DNA of 64,000 nt. It comes from UBA4416 sp035439445. GTDB lineage: Bacteria; Bacteroidota; Bacteroidia; B-17B0; Aurantibacillaceae. The notes beneath the pieces were generated by a model. It saw only the letters and a list, made by a program, of their open reading frames with translations. It made no database searches and had not been told where the DNA came from. Each line of letters opens with the position of its first letter. Position 1 is the first letter of the stretch. A program made the position numbers and the translations under genes. Shown here piece by piece: positions 25,544 through 34,500 of the stretch. The DNA lies in assembly GCA_035439445.1 (NCBI GenBank), contig DAORKG010000011.1, forward strand, positions 1 through 64,000, read 5' to 3'.

Positions 25544-25584
25544 ACTTTGTGATACAAAGTTATAATGAATCTTGATATCTGCAA
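25544..25584 (-). promoter_or_regulatory. Promoter with operator-like palindrome ACTTTG-N5-CAAAGT, site 1
   Basis: On the minus strand TTG (25584-25582), a 19-base spacer and TAACTTTG (25562-25555) match the Bacteroidota promoter consensus exactly, 20 bases before the ATG at 25534. The palindrome ACTTTG-TGATA-CAAAGT (25544-25560) overlaps the -7 box, a classic place for repression. It matches site 2 at 24456-24472 in both half-sites and spacing. Confidence 0.75.
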
Positions 25585-25642
25585 TTTATTTTAACGTTTT
25601 TTCAAAAAATATTTTGAAGTTTAAAATGATTACCTTTACCCT

Positions 25643-26059
25643 ATGGCAAGAATTATGGCAATAGATTATGGAAGTAAACGCGTTGGTTTAGCGGTTACTG
25701 ACCCTTTACAAATTATTGCCTCTGGTTTAACTACCGTGCATAGCAAAGATTTAATTGCTTACTTGGAAGATTACTTAAAAAAAGAAAAAGTAGAATGCAT
25801 TGTAGTTGGTGAACCTAAAACATTACAAAACGAAGCATCAGACAGTGCTCGTTATATTGAACCATTTGTAACTCACTTAACACGCAAATTCCCTCATATT
25901 AAAATTGCCCGATACGATGAGCGCTTTACTTCTACCCTTGCTCACCAAGCAATGTTAATGAGTGGTTTAAAAAAGAAAGACCGCGCTAATAAAGACACTG
26001 TGGATATGGTGAGTGCTACTATTATTTTGCAGGATTATTTAGCTAGTATAGGGAAGTAA
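25643..26059 (+). CDS. ruvX: RuvX (YqgF) RNase H-fold nuclease
   Basis: A 138-residue protein of the YqgF/RuvX family, which has roles in pre-16S rRNA 5' maturation and proposed Holliday-junction resolution. Motifs: MAIDYGSKRVGLAVTDP (first catalytic Asp), VVGEPKTLQNEASDSA (catalytic Glu region), RYDERFTSTLA, and KDTVDMVSATIILQDYL with the final Asp. Full family length. A 7/8 -7 box (TACCTTTA) lies only 5 bases before the ATG, so the mRNA may have a very short leader. Confidence 0.93.
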   Translation: MARIMAIDYGSKRVGLAVTDPLQIIASGLTTVHSKDLIAYLEDYLKKEKVECIVVGEPKTLQNEASDSARYIEPFVTHLTRKFPHIKIARYDERFTSTLAHQAMLMSGLKKKDRANKDTVDMVSATIILQDYLASIGK

Positions 26060-26078
26060 AATACAAGTTTTCTTTTTG

Positions 26079-26102
26079 CTTCTCGACTTCGCTCGAAGTG
26101 AC
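26079..26102. repeat. REP-like repeat, TTCGAG family, half copy
   Basis: CTTCTCGACTTCGCTCGAAGTGAC is only one arm of the element seen in full at 51863-51928. It lies between ruvX and its terminator. The other arm is absent, so this is a solo or decayed copy. Confidence 0.6.
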
Positions 26103-26122
26103 ATTCTCTGTATAAAAAATTA

Positions 26123-26150
26123 AAAAGGCTTTGTTTTCACAAAGCCTTTT
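26123..26150. terminator. Bidirectional intrinsic terminator
   Basis: AAAAGGCTTTGT (26123-26134) pairs with ACAAAGCCTTTT (26139-26150), a perfect 12-bp stem with TTTC loop and A/T tracts on both sides. It lies between convergent ruvX and the saccharopine-dehydrogenase-like gene. Confidence 0.9.
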
Positions 26151-26153
26151 ATT

Positions 26154-27482
26154 TTATTTTTCCTTTTCAGTAAATATGATGTTCATGGTTTCTAATTCAT
26201 GAAGCAATGGTTCGTAAATTTCTTTTACTGTTGGAATTTGCACTCCATATAATTTAAACTTCCCGGTCAAGAAATTCTTAATCGTAATAGCTAGAGGCAA
26301 ACCTACTGTTTTTGCCATGGCTGTATGGATCTCATCATCACCAATCACTACTAAGGATGATTCCAATTTTTTGTTTGCGCCATTCAATGTATATTCAAAT
26401 TGATGTTGCATCACAATCATATCTTTATCGCCTGCTTTTAATAACCATTTTTCTTCCAACAAGTTTTGTAATAACTCAGCAGGAGAACCTTCTTTTAAAG
26501 TAATTTTACGGTTCGAGAATAATTCTAAGTACTCTAATTTATTTAGCACCTCAGCATCTAGATCAGCTCCCATAAAGGCAACTAATTTTTCTTTTACAGA
26601 AGCCGAACCTTTTGGCAAAAAGGATTCTAATAAATCAGTATAAGTTAAGGTATTTGCATTTTTAATTTTATAGGTATCATCTGTTAAACCTAATTTCACA
26701 AACACATTCCATGCTTTGCAATATCCTGGAAAACGAAGTGTGCCACGTAGCATCGTTCCTGCTTCATTCAAACCATAGGGTTCTTTATAACCAATACTAT
26801 CACGATTTGCGTAGGCATCAAACTTTCCGTAACCATCTACCTCTATCGTTTCTATTTGAGTATAAATTCTGTTATAAGGAATGAATTTTAATTTTCCATC
26901 TTCAATAAATTGTGCTGTACCCTGACCTGCTAAAATTACGTTACGAGGATTCCAACTAAATTTATAACCCCATGGATTATCGTTACTTTCGGGAGCAACC
27001 AAGCCACCACAAAACGATTTGAAACTTGTGATTTTTCCACCTATCTCTTGTATTTCATGAATCACTTTCATTGCCGAAGCATGATCAATACCCGGATCTA
27101 AACCACACTCATTTAATAGTATCAAGTTTTTTTGTTTTGCTTCTGCATCCAAGTCTTTCATATCCTGACTTACATAACTTGCCGTAGCGATATGTTTTCC
27201 AAACTTCACACAATCTCTTGCTACATCTCCATGCATAAATGCCGGTAACATCGATACCACAAAATCAGATTGTTTAATTAACTCTTCTCTTAAAGAAGCA
27301 TTATGTACATCAAATTCAACTGCCGTAGCAATATCTTTATATTTACTGATTTTAGATTCAACAGCTGCTTTGTTGGCATCAGCAATGGTAATATGCCAAG
27401 CATAAGTTTTGGCATTCGATAACAAATAATCGATTAAACTAGAGGAAGAGCGACCTGCTCCTATTATTAATATTTTGCTCAT
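26154..27482 (-). CDS. Saccharopine dehydrogenase family protein
   Basis: A protein of 442 residues from the ATG at 27482. The longer frame to 27524 places 14 odd residues before the Rossmann motif and runs through the promoter region, so the inner start is chosen. The N-terminal NAD(P)-binding fold starts KILIIGAGRSSSSLIDYL. ECGLDPGIDHASAMKVI and SFCGGLVAPESNDNPWGYKFSW match the lysine-pathway enzyme that converts saccharopine to or from aminoadipate semialdehyde and glutamate (LYS9-like). In Bacteroidota it is more likely to act in lysine breakdown. No lysine gene is adjacent. Confidence 0.88.
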   Translation of the reverse strand: MSKILIIGAGRSSSSLIDYLLSNAKTYAWHITIADANKAAVESKISKYKDIATAVEFDVHNASLREELIKQSDFVVSMLPAFMHGDVARDCVKFGKHIATASYVSQDMKDLDAEAKQKNLILLNECGLDPGIDHASAMKVIHEIQEIGGKITSFKSFCGGLVAPESNDNPWGYKFSWNPRNVILAGQGTAQFIEDGKLKFIPYNRIYTQIETIEVDGYGKFDAYANRDSIGYKEPYGLNEAGTMLRGTLRFPGYCKAWNVFVKLGLTDDTYKIKNANTLTYTDLLESFLPKGSASVKEKLVAFMGADLDAEVLNKLEYLELFSNRKITLKEGSPAELLQNLLEEKWLLKAGDKDMIVMQHQFEYTLNGANKKLESSLVVIGDDEIHTAMAKTVGLPLAITIKNFLTGKFKLYGVQIPTVKEIYEPLLHELETMNIIFTEKEK

Positions 27483-27497
27483 AAAATAAATTCTGCA

Positions 27498-27517
27498 CAA
27501 AAATAACCTTAAATTTG
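27498..27517. promoter_or_regulatory. Divergent -7 boxes
   Basis: Minus-strand TATTTTTG (27505-27498) points to the saccharopine-dehydrogenase-like gene, and plus-strand TAAATTTG (27510-27517) points to the DUF4476 gene. Both match TAnnTTTG exactly and lie 15-17 bases from their ATGs. Matching -33 elements are weak, so this rests on the -7 boxes. Confidence 0.4.
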
Positions 27518-27534
27518 TTATCAAAACAGATAAT

Positions 27535-28632
27535 ATGGTTCAAAAGCTAAAAGTCCTATTTTATTTACTTTTTTGTGGACTTTCCATTTATGCTCAAAGC
27601 AATGCGCTAGTCATATTTAGTGAATCAGGACATCCATTTTATTTATCTGTCAATCATGAATCTATAAACACTACTGCTCAATCAAATGTTAAGGTATTTG
27701 ATTTGGCAACGGATTGGAATTTAATTGAAATTAAAATACCGGGAATTATAAAAGAATTACGTTATAAAGATTCTATTTTGCTAAGTAGTAAATCTAAGTT
27801 TTTGAATAAAGAATTTACCTATGTATTAATTGAAAAAGGAGAAAAATTAGAATTACAATTCAAATCAGTTTCGGAGTTATCTGGTCCTGCAGTGCCTCCA
27901 GTTCCTGAAGCACCGAAAGAAGTAGTGCCATTGGTTGATAATAGTATTTACGGAAACTTATATCAAGCAGTTAAAAACAAACCGGTCTTTTATAACAACT
28001 ACGATTCTGAAACAAATACATGTAAAGTTGCACTAACAGATAAAGACATTAAATATGCTCTTAATTTATTTAAGAAAGCTAATGACAATGAAGCTGCGTA
28101 TAGATATTTAAATCAAATTTTAGAAAACAATTGCTATAATACATTGCAATTAAAAGAATTATTAGAGTCAACACCAATTGACATGGACAAATTAAACTCA
28201 GCAAAAAAAGCCTATAGCCATATCAGTGACTTGCAAAACATCAATACTTTACTTCCAATATTTAAATACCCTGCTATGAAAGAATCATACATATCTTTCA
28301 TAAAAGAGCAGGAAAATATTGTGAAACAAAAAAACATGAATTGCCAAACTCCAATTAACGATGCTAAGTTTGAAGAACTATCTGCAAAAATAAAAAAAGC
28401 ACCATACGAGAACGATAGACTGGTAGTTGCAAAAAAATTACTGGTAGACGTATGTTTGTCGAGCACTCAAACTATTAAGTTATCTGAGTTATTTAGTCAC
28501 GATAGAGAAAAACTGGAATTACTAAAATCTGCCTATAATGTACTAACTGACAAGGCAAATGCTAGTTCTTTAACTGAAGCATTTCAGTTTAAAGAAACAA
28601 AAGATGAATTTTTAAAATACATTTCGAAATAA
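27535..28632 (+). CDS. Secreted DUF4476 domain protein
   Basis: A 365-residue protein with a signal peptide (cut near IYAQS). Residues 20-110 form a beta-rich domain (LVIFSESGHPFYLSVN) common at the start of such proteins. A Pro-rich linker (PAVPPVPEAPKE) follows, then two DUF4476 units (about 150-245 and 265-362), each a helical domain with a conserved Cys-x-x-Thr-x-x-L-x-E-L-x pattern (CYNTLQLKELLES; CLSSTQTIKLSELFS). The function of DUF4476 is unknown. It heads a close run of four genes to 31443. Confidence 0.82.
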   Translation: MVQKLKVLFYLLFCGLSIYAQSNALVIFSESGHPFYLSVNHESINTTAQSNVKVFDLATDWNLIEIKIPGIIKELRYKDSILLSSKSKFLNKEFTYVLIEKGEKLELQFKSVSELSGPAVPPVPEAPKEVVPLVDNSIYGNLYQAVKNKPVFYNNYDSETNTCKVALTDKDIKYALNLFKKANDNEAAYRYLNQILENNCYNTLQLKELLESTPIDMDKLNSAKKAYSHISDLQNINTLLPIFKYPAMKESYISFIKEQENIVKQKNMNCQTPINDAKFEELSAKIKKAPYENDRLVVAKKLLVDVCLSSTQTIKLSELFSHDREKLELLKSAYNVLTDKANASSLTEAFQFKETKDEFLKYISK

Positions 28633-28633
28633 A

Positions 28634-29044
28634 ATGAATACCAAAAAACTAACTATGATTGGATTATTAGGCGCTATTGCGGTGGCCTTAGGAGCATTGG
28701 GAGCTCACTTTTTAAAAAGTAAATTACCAACAGGACTAATTACTCCCGACCAATTAAATGGCTTTGATACAGCTGTGAAATATCAAATGTACCATACCTT
28801 GGCTATGTTGGCTTTAGTTTTATTATCAAAAAACACCAGTCATAAATTTATTAACTGGGCTTACAATTGTTTTTTTATTGGCATCATAATGTTCTCAGGT
28901 TCATTATATTTTTTATGTACCCGAAATTTATTTGGAGCAGAATGGTTAAAAGTACTTGGACCTATTACACCTATTGGCGGATTATTTTTTATAGCGGGTT
29001 GGATATTTTTAGCCTTAGTTGGATTTAACAAAGAATCTAAATAG
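28634..29044 (+). CDS. DUF423 small membrane protein
   Basis: A 136-residue protein with four membrane helices. The DUF423 (YgdD/TMEM256) pattern is plain: ALGALGAHFLK, TAVKYQMYHTLAMLAL, FSGSLYFL and ITPIGGLFFIAGW. The function is unknown. The start lies one base after the previous stop, and the stop overlaps the next GTG start by one base. Confidence 0.9.
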   Translation: MNTKKLTMIGLLGAIAVALGALGAHFLKSKLPTGLITPDQLNGFDTAVKYQMYHTLAMLALVLLSKNTSHKFINWAYNCFFIGIIMFSGSLYFLCTRNLFGAEWLKVLGPITPIGGLFFIAGWIFLALVGFNKESK

Positions 29045-29979
29045 TGAACTTAAGCGGTGAATTGATTGCCATTCTCACAACTCTATGTTGGAGTTTAGGA
29101 ATTTTTCCATTTACTGAAGCTGCCAAACGCATAGGTTCTGCGCCATTAAATCAATACCGTTTACTGTTAGCTTGGATTATTATTTCGGTAATTTTAATTT
29201 TCTGGAATAACCTCAACCCAATTACATTATTTAACACACCTCAACCCTATCATTATATATTTTTAGGTTTATCTGGAATTATAGGCTTTTCTATTGGCGA
29301 TTATTGTAGTTTTTCATCATTTAAATTATTGGGGCCAAAATTAGCTAGCTTATATACATCTTTTGCTCCGGGTGCTGCTTTAATTATTGGTTATATCGCT
29401 CTAAACGAAAGCATCAATTGGATTGGCATTTCAGGTATTATGATTACTGTTGTCGGAGTTATATGGCTAACACTATCCAAAAAAGATTCAGCAGAAGCAT
29501 CTAAAATTGGATATAAAAGAGATAAAAAAGGAATTATTTATGGGATTGCAGGCGCTTTGTGTCAGGGTACAGGTTTAGTATTATCTAAGTACGGGATGGA
29601 TTATTATTCTGAAAAACTACCAACTATGCACGCTGTTTGGATACGTTTATTATTTGCTTTTTCTGCAGCATTTCTTGTTTCTTTATTAGCTGGAAAATTA
29701 AAATCTAATAGTAAACCTATTTTCACAAACGAAAAAAACAATTTACCATTTATGTTTTTGGGAACATTATTAGGTCCTGTTATGGGAGTAACATTATCCC
29801 TATTAGCAATCCAAAAATTAGAAGTTGCCGTTGCGCAGACAATTTTTGCACTTTTACCTCTTTTTGTGTTACCAATTAGCTTGATAGTTTACAAAGAAAA
29901 AATTACTATACAATCCATTTTTGCATGTTTCATAGCCTTTCTGGGCGTTTTACTGTTGATTTGGAGAAATGAGTTTTAA
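29044..29979 (+). CDS. DMT superfamily (EamA) transporter
   Basis: A 311-residue protein starting at GTG and overlapping the previous stop by one base. Ten membrane helices are arranged as two EamA repeats (about residues 1-140 and 160-305), each ending in the family pattern (YIALNESINWIGISGIMITVVGVIWL; VYKEKITIQSIFACFIAFLGVLLLI). Members export metabolites or amino acids; substrate unknown. A cytoplasmic charged loop (KKDSAEASKIGYKRDKKG) joins the halves. Confidence 0.88.
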   Translation: MNLSGELIAILTTLCWSLGIFPFTEAAKRIGSAPLNQYRLLLAWIIISVILIFWNNLNPITLFNTPQPYHYIFLGLSGIIGFSIGDYCSFSSFKLLGPKLASLYTSFAPGAALIIGYIALNESINWIGISGIMITVVGVIWLTLSKKDSAEASKIGYKRDKKGIIYGIAGALCQGTGLVLSKYGMDYYSEKLPTMHAVWIRLLFAFSAAFLVSLLAGKLKSNSKPIFTNEKNNLPFMFLGTLLGPVMGVTLSLLAIQKLEVAVAQTIFALLPLFVLPISLIVYKEKITIQSIFACFIAFLGVLLLIWRNEF

Positions 29980-30009
29980 CTGATAATTTAACAAAATCAT
30001 TTCTAAAAA

Positions 30010-31443
30010 ATGCTACTAAAAAAATATCATACTTATAGTATATACGTTTTATTATTTATAACACTCTATTTTATCTTTTTCCAACATTTAGATAGTTTTC
30101 ATATTAGAAACTGGGACGAAGCAATGTTTGCTGTTAATGCTTATGAAATGAATCAAAATCATCATTTCATTGTTCCTCATTTCAATAATTTTGCAGATAT
30201 GTGGAATTCAAAACCACCTCTACAAATATGGATTCAAGTACTATTCATAAAACTAATTGGCTATAATGAATTAGCTATTCGCCTACCCTCAGCATTAGCA
30301 AGCTCTTCCTCTGCTTTAACATTATTTCTTTTTTTCAAAAAAAGAACATCTTTAGTATTTGCATTCACTGTGTTTTTTGTTTTTGTGACTTCTTTTGGAG
30401 TTTCAACCTTTCATACTGGCAGAACCGGAGATTCAGATGCTTTGTTATCGTTTTTTATTTTACTATATATTATTTCATTTTATAAATGGCTATTTGAAAA
30501 CAATGAAAAAGCTATTTTCTCTTTTTTCATTTACCTAACTCTTGCTATACTTACTAAAAGCATAGCGGCTCTTTTATTTATTCCTGCTATTGCATTTCTC
30601 GTTTTTTACTTCAAAAAAATCGAACTACTAATATCTAATAAATGGTTTTATATAGGTTTTTTTCCTTTTATCATGTTATCTCTTGGCTACTTTTATTTAA
30701 GAGATTTTTATCAAAATGGATACATCTCATACTTATTAAACAATGATATAGGAAGAATTAATAAAGCGATTGAATCCCACTCAGAACCTTTTGATTTTTA
30801 TTTAAACAACCTTTTTAACAAAAGGTTTTTATGGTTTATTTTAATATTACCAGGGACTTTTGCATTATGGAAAAATAAAAAAACAAAATCAAATGCGATC
30901 TTTTTAGTAAGCTTATTTATTTCTTATTTTTTAATTATAAGCTATTCTACAACAAAACTTGAATGGTATGATTTACCATTATTTCCAATCCTTTCGATTT
31001 TAAGCGCATATGTAATTTTCGTATTTATTCGTAAAATTAATATTGCTAATAAATCATTTCATTCTTCAGTTTCTCTAATATCAATTTTTGCTTTGCCGTT
31101 TTATTTTTCTTGTCGAAATTCTTACAAAAGCGAGATACCTTCTGAGGAAAAAAAAATTGAAATACTTACAGAATATGCTTTTAAAAACTGTAAAAACACA
31201 TCTCTTAATAACACTGTATTTTTCACAAATGATTATGACAGACCTTTGTTTTTTTACAAATACAAACTCAATACTAAGGGGATGAATTTCAACATCACAC
31301 ATTCTTTGAATACTATAAATCTAAACGATATAGTAATTGTTTCTGAAGACTCTCTTAAAATATTATTAAATCAAAAATTCAACCTTCAAACAGTCGATTC
31401 TTTTAATTCTGTCTTAAAGGTCAAAGTACACAGTCTAAAATAA
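30010..31443 (+). CDS. GT39-family (ArnT-like) membrane glycosyltransferase
   Basis: A 477-residue protein with about ten to twelve membrane helices. The first periplasmic loop has RNWDEAMFAVNAYEM, where the acidic pair is the metal/lipid-donor site of GT-C enzymes, followed by WNSKPPLQIWIQVLFIKLIGYNELAIRLPSA. TKSIAALLFIPA lies mid-protein. ArnT/PMT-type enzymes move a sugar from a polyprenyl carrier to lipid A, glycan or protein outside the inner membrane. The acceptor cannot be predicted. The long gap to the next gene suggests it ends this operon. Confidence 0.87.
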   Translation: MLLKKYHTYSIYVLLFITLYFIFFQHLDSFHIRNWDEAMFAVNAYEMNQNHHFIVPHFNNFADMWNSKPPLQIWIQVLFIKLIGYNELAIRLPSALASSSSALTLFLFFKKRTSLVFAFTVFFVFVTSFGVSTFHTGRTGDSDALLSFFILLYIISFYKWLFENNEKAIFSFFIYLTLAILTKSIAALLFIPAIAFLVFYFKKIELLISNKWFYIGFFPFIMLSLGYFYLRDFYQNGYISYLLNNDIGRINKAIESHSEPFDFYLNNLFNKRFLWFILILPGTFALWKNKKTKSNAIFLVSLFISYFLIISYSTTKLEWYDLPLFPILSILSAYVIFVFIRKINIANKSFHSSVSLISIFALPFYFSCRNSYKSEIPSEEKKIEILTEYAFKNCKNTSLNNTVFFTNDYDRPLFFYKYKLNTKGMNFNITHSLNTINLNDIVIVSEDSLKILLNQKFNLQTVDSFNSVLKVKVHSLK

Positions 31444-31568
31444 ATTTACCACTCCCAATTGCCTATATTATTTAGCTCTTTCACTCATTTTCATTTTGTT
31501 GAAATTTTGTAGTTTTTCATTTTAAAAAGAAAAATACCTATCTTGTAGGGTCTTTAAATAACAAAAAA

Positions 31569-34500
31569 ATGAAATTTCTATATAGTATTACTTTACTCAT
31601 CTTAAGCCTTAGTTTATTTTCTCAGAGAAGTAAAGATGGAGCTGTAACAATAAGTACTGCTAACACCATTGTAAATATTTATACCCCAGTAACTGCAAAT
31701 GCGAATGCAGGTTCTACTACCATTAACGTGGGTAGTTCAGCTGGATTTAATGTGGGTGATTTAGTGTTAATCATTCAAATGCAAGGAGCTCGTGTAAATG
31801 CTCAATGGGATACTATTTGGGGAGATATAAACAACTCTATGTCGCTTCCTAATTCGAACAATATTGATTTTGGTTCTATAAAAGACTACCGTAATGTAGG
31901 CAATAACGAATTTGCGGAGATTAGCTCTATTCCTAATGGAACAAGTATTGTTTTGGATTGTGGTTTAAAAAGCAGTTATACCTATTCTTATACCAACTAT
32001 CAAGGATGTTTCCCGAATGGTTCAGGCACTGGGCATACAATGTATGGTCATATTCAAGTCATTAAAGTTCCTCGTTATTCTTCATTAATAATAAGCGGTG
32101 GAGGCTCTATCACTTGCCCTCAATGGAACGGAAGTACAGGTGGTGTAGCCGTTGTAGAAATTGAAAATAATGCCACTTTATCAAGTACACCATCATTTAA
32201 CGTAAGTGGAAAAGGATTTAGAGGAGGCATTAAAGATAATGCATCTAGTGTATTTGGTGGAAACAAATGGGGAGCTTTAAACCAAAATCAGGGAGGTTAT
32301 AAAGGAGAATCCATTATGGGTGACACGACTACAGCAAAAGATTATGCAGCATTAATTGGCAGAGGTGCCATTGCTAATGGTGGCGGTGGTGGAGACGCTC
32401 ATAATGCCGGAGGAGGAGGAGGCGCTAATGGGGGAAATATTGCAAGTTACAATGGTTATGGCAATCCTGTAACTGGATATACAGCAATATGGAATTTAGA
32501 ATCAGCTGGATTTGCTACGAATACATCATCAGGAGGAGGTAGAGGCGGCTATACTTTTTCTAATCAGAATAAAAATGTTACAACCACTATTCCAGGTCTT
32601 ATATCTACAGCATCAAATACTTGGAATGGAGATATGAGAAGAAATGCCGGAGGATTAGGTGGTAGACCATTAGATTATTCATCTAGCAAAATTTATCTAG
32701 GCGGCGGTGGCGGTGCAGGAGACGGAAATGATAATCAAGCAGGAGCGGGTGGTAATGGTGGAGGAATTGTTTTCTTAGTTTGTTATGGTAATTTAAGTGG
32801 TGCAGGTACAATTGTTGCTGATGGAGCTAATGGTTCCAACTCCACTCCAGGCTGCACAAGTAATGATGGTGCTGGTGGAGGTGGAGGAGGCGGTGCTATA
32901 ATTTTGAATGTAAATGGCACTATTTCATTGACAGCACCTACTGCTCTAAGTGCAGTAGGTGGAAATGGTGGTAATGTTAACTTCAATTGTGTTACAAATT
33001 ACGATGGTTATGGTCCTGGCGGCGGAGGCGGTGGTGGATATATAGCAACAACTGGTTCACTCCCATCCAACTCAGTTGCAGGAGGAAATAATGGAATTCA
33101 AACAGGAAATGGCACTCTTAGTGCCACTAGTATATCAAGTGCTTTCCCTCCCAATGGAGCTACTAAAGGTGGTTCAGGAGGTACCGGAACATTGACTGCT
33201 TATACATTAACCCCATCAGCAAGTCAAACTATTTGTACCAATCAGGTGTTTACGGTTACTGCGACCTCAACTGAACCAGGTACTTCTATCAATTGGTATA
33301 ATACAAATGTTGGAGGAGCTGCGATTGCAACCGGAACTGCCTACGCAGCTCCTGGTTACACTGCTGCAGGAACTTATACATTGTATGCCGGCGCATGTTC
33401 CGGAACATATCGTCAACCTATACAAATAACAGTAACATCAGGTTTAAATATTACTGTTAACAGTCCAACAATTTGTCCTACTCAAACAATAACTTTAACA
33501 GCCAGTGGAGCAACTACTTATACATGGAATACTGGACCAACAACCAGCACCATCAATGTTTCCCCTTCGTCAACAACTGTTTATACTATAAACGGAACAA
33601 GCGGTTTGTGTACAGGAACAAAAACAACCACTGTAACTGTATCTCCACAACCCACAGTTTCTGTAGCAAATGCAAATATTTGTTCTGGTAATTCAACAAC
33701 ATTAACTGCCAGTGGTGCTACCAGCTATACCTGGGCTAGCGGAGGGCAAACAACATCAAGCATTGTAGTTACCCCTACTATCAATACAACTTATACTATA
33801 ACCGGTTCTAATGGCGCTTGTACTAATACCACAATAGCTTCCGTTAATGTGTCATCAACTCCTACGTTATCCACAAGTTCTCAAACCATTTGTGCAGGGC
33901 AAGTAGCAACATTTACTGTGAGCGGGGCAACCACCTATACATGGAATCCTGGAAGTGCAACCGGTAGCACTTACACTACAAGTCCTGCTTCATCAGGAAC
34001 TATATCAGTTTTAGGAGCTAACGGAACCTGTACAGCTCAAGTAACAACGTCTATTACAGTTACTCCAAACCCAACTGTTTCTGTTAGTAGTCAAACCATT
34101 TGTCCTACTCAATCAGTAACATTAACTGCAAGTGGTGCAACAACTTATTCATGGAATACAGGGGCTACAACTAATACTATTTCCGTTTCTCCATCTTTAT
34201 TAACAATTTATACAGTTACCGGTACATCTTCTTCTTGTTCAAATACAAAAACTGTAAGTGTCACAGTTGCTTCTCAACCAACTATTGCAGTTGCAAACGC
34301 AAGCATTTGTTCAGGTAATTCAACAACATTAACTGCAAGCGGAGCAACAAATTACACTTGGTCACCAGGAAATCAGACGACATCTAGCATTGTAGTAACA
34401 CCAACAACGAATACAACATATACTATAACAGGTTCAAATGGTTCATGTACAAACACTACAACAGCAAGTGTAAGTATTACCTCTACACCTACATTAGTTG

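Noticed and set aside
32783..32986. Minus-strand 67-codon frame inside the giant gene, and similar frames at 34562-34807 and 36035-36274
   Set aside because: These mirror the repetitive Gly/Thr/Ser codons of the plus-strand gene and have no independent coding signs.
32370..33060. Gly-codon-rich tandem pattern that looks like a DNA repeat array
   Set aside because: It encodes Gly-rich loops of the giant T9SS protein. There are no constant repeat/spacer lengths, so it is not CRISPR-like.
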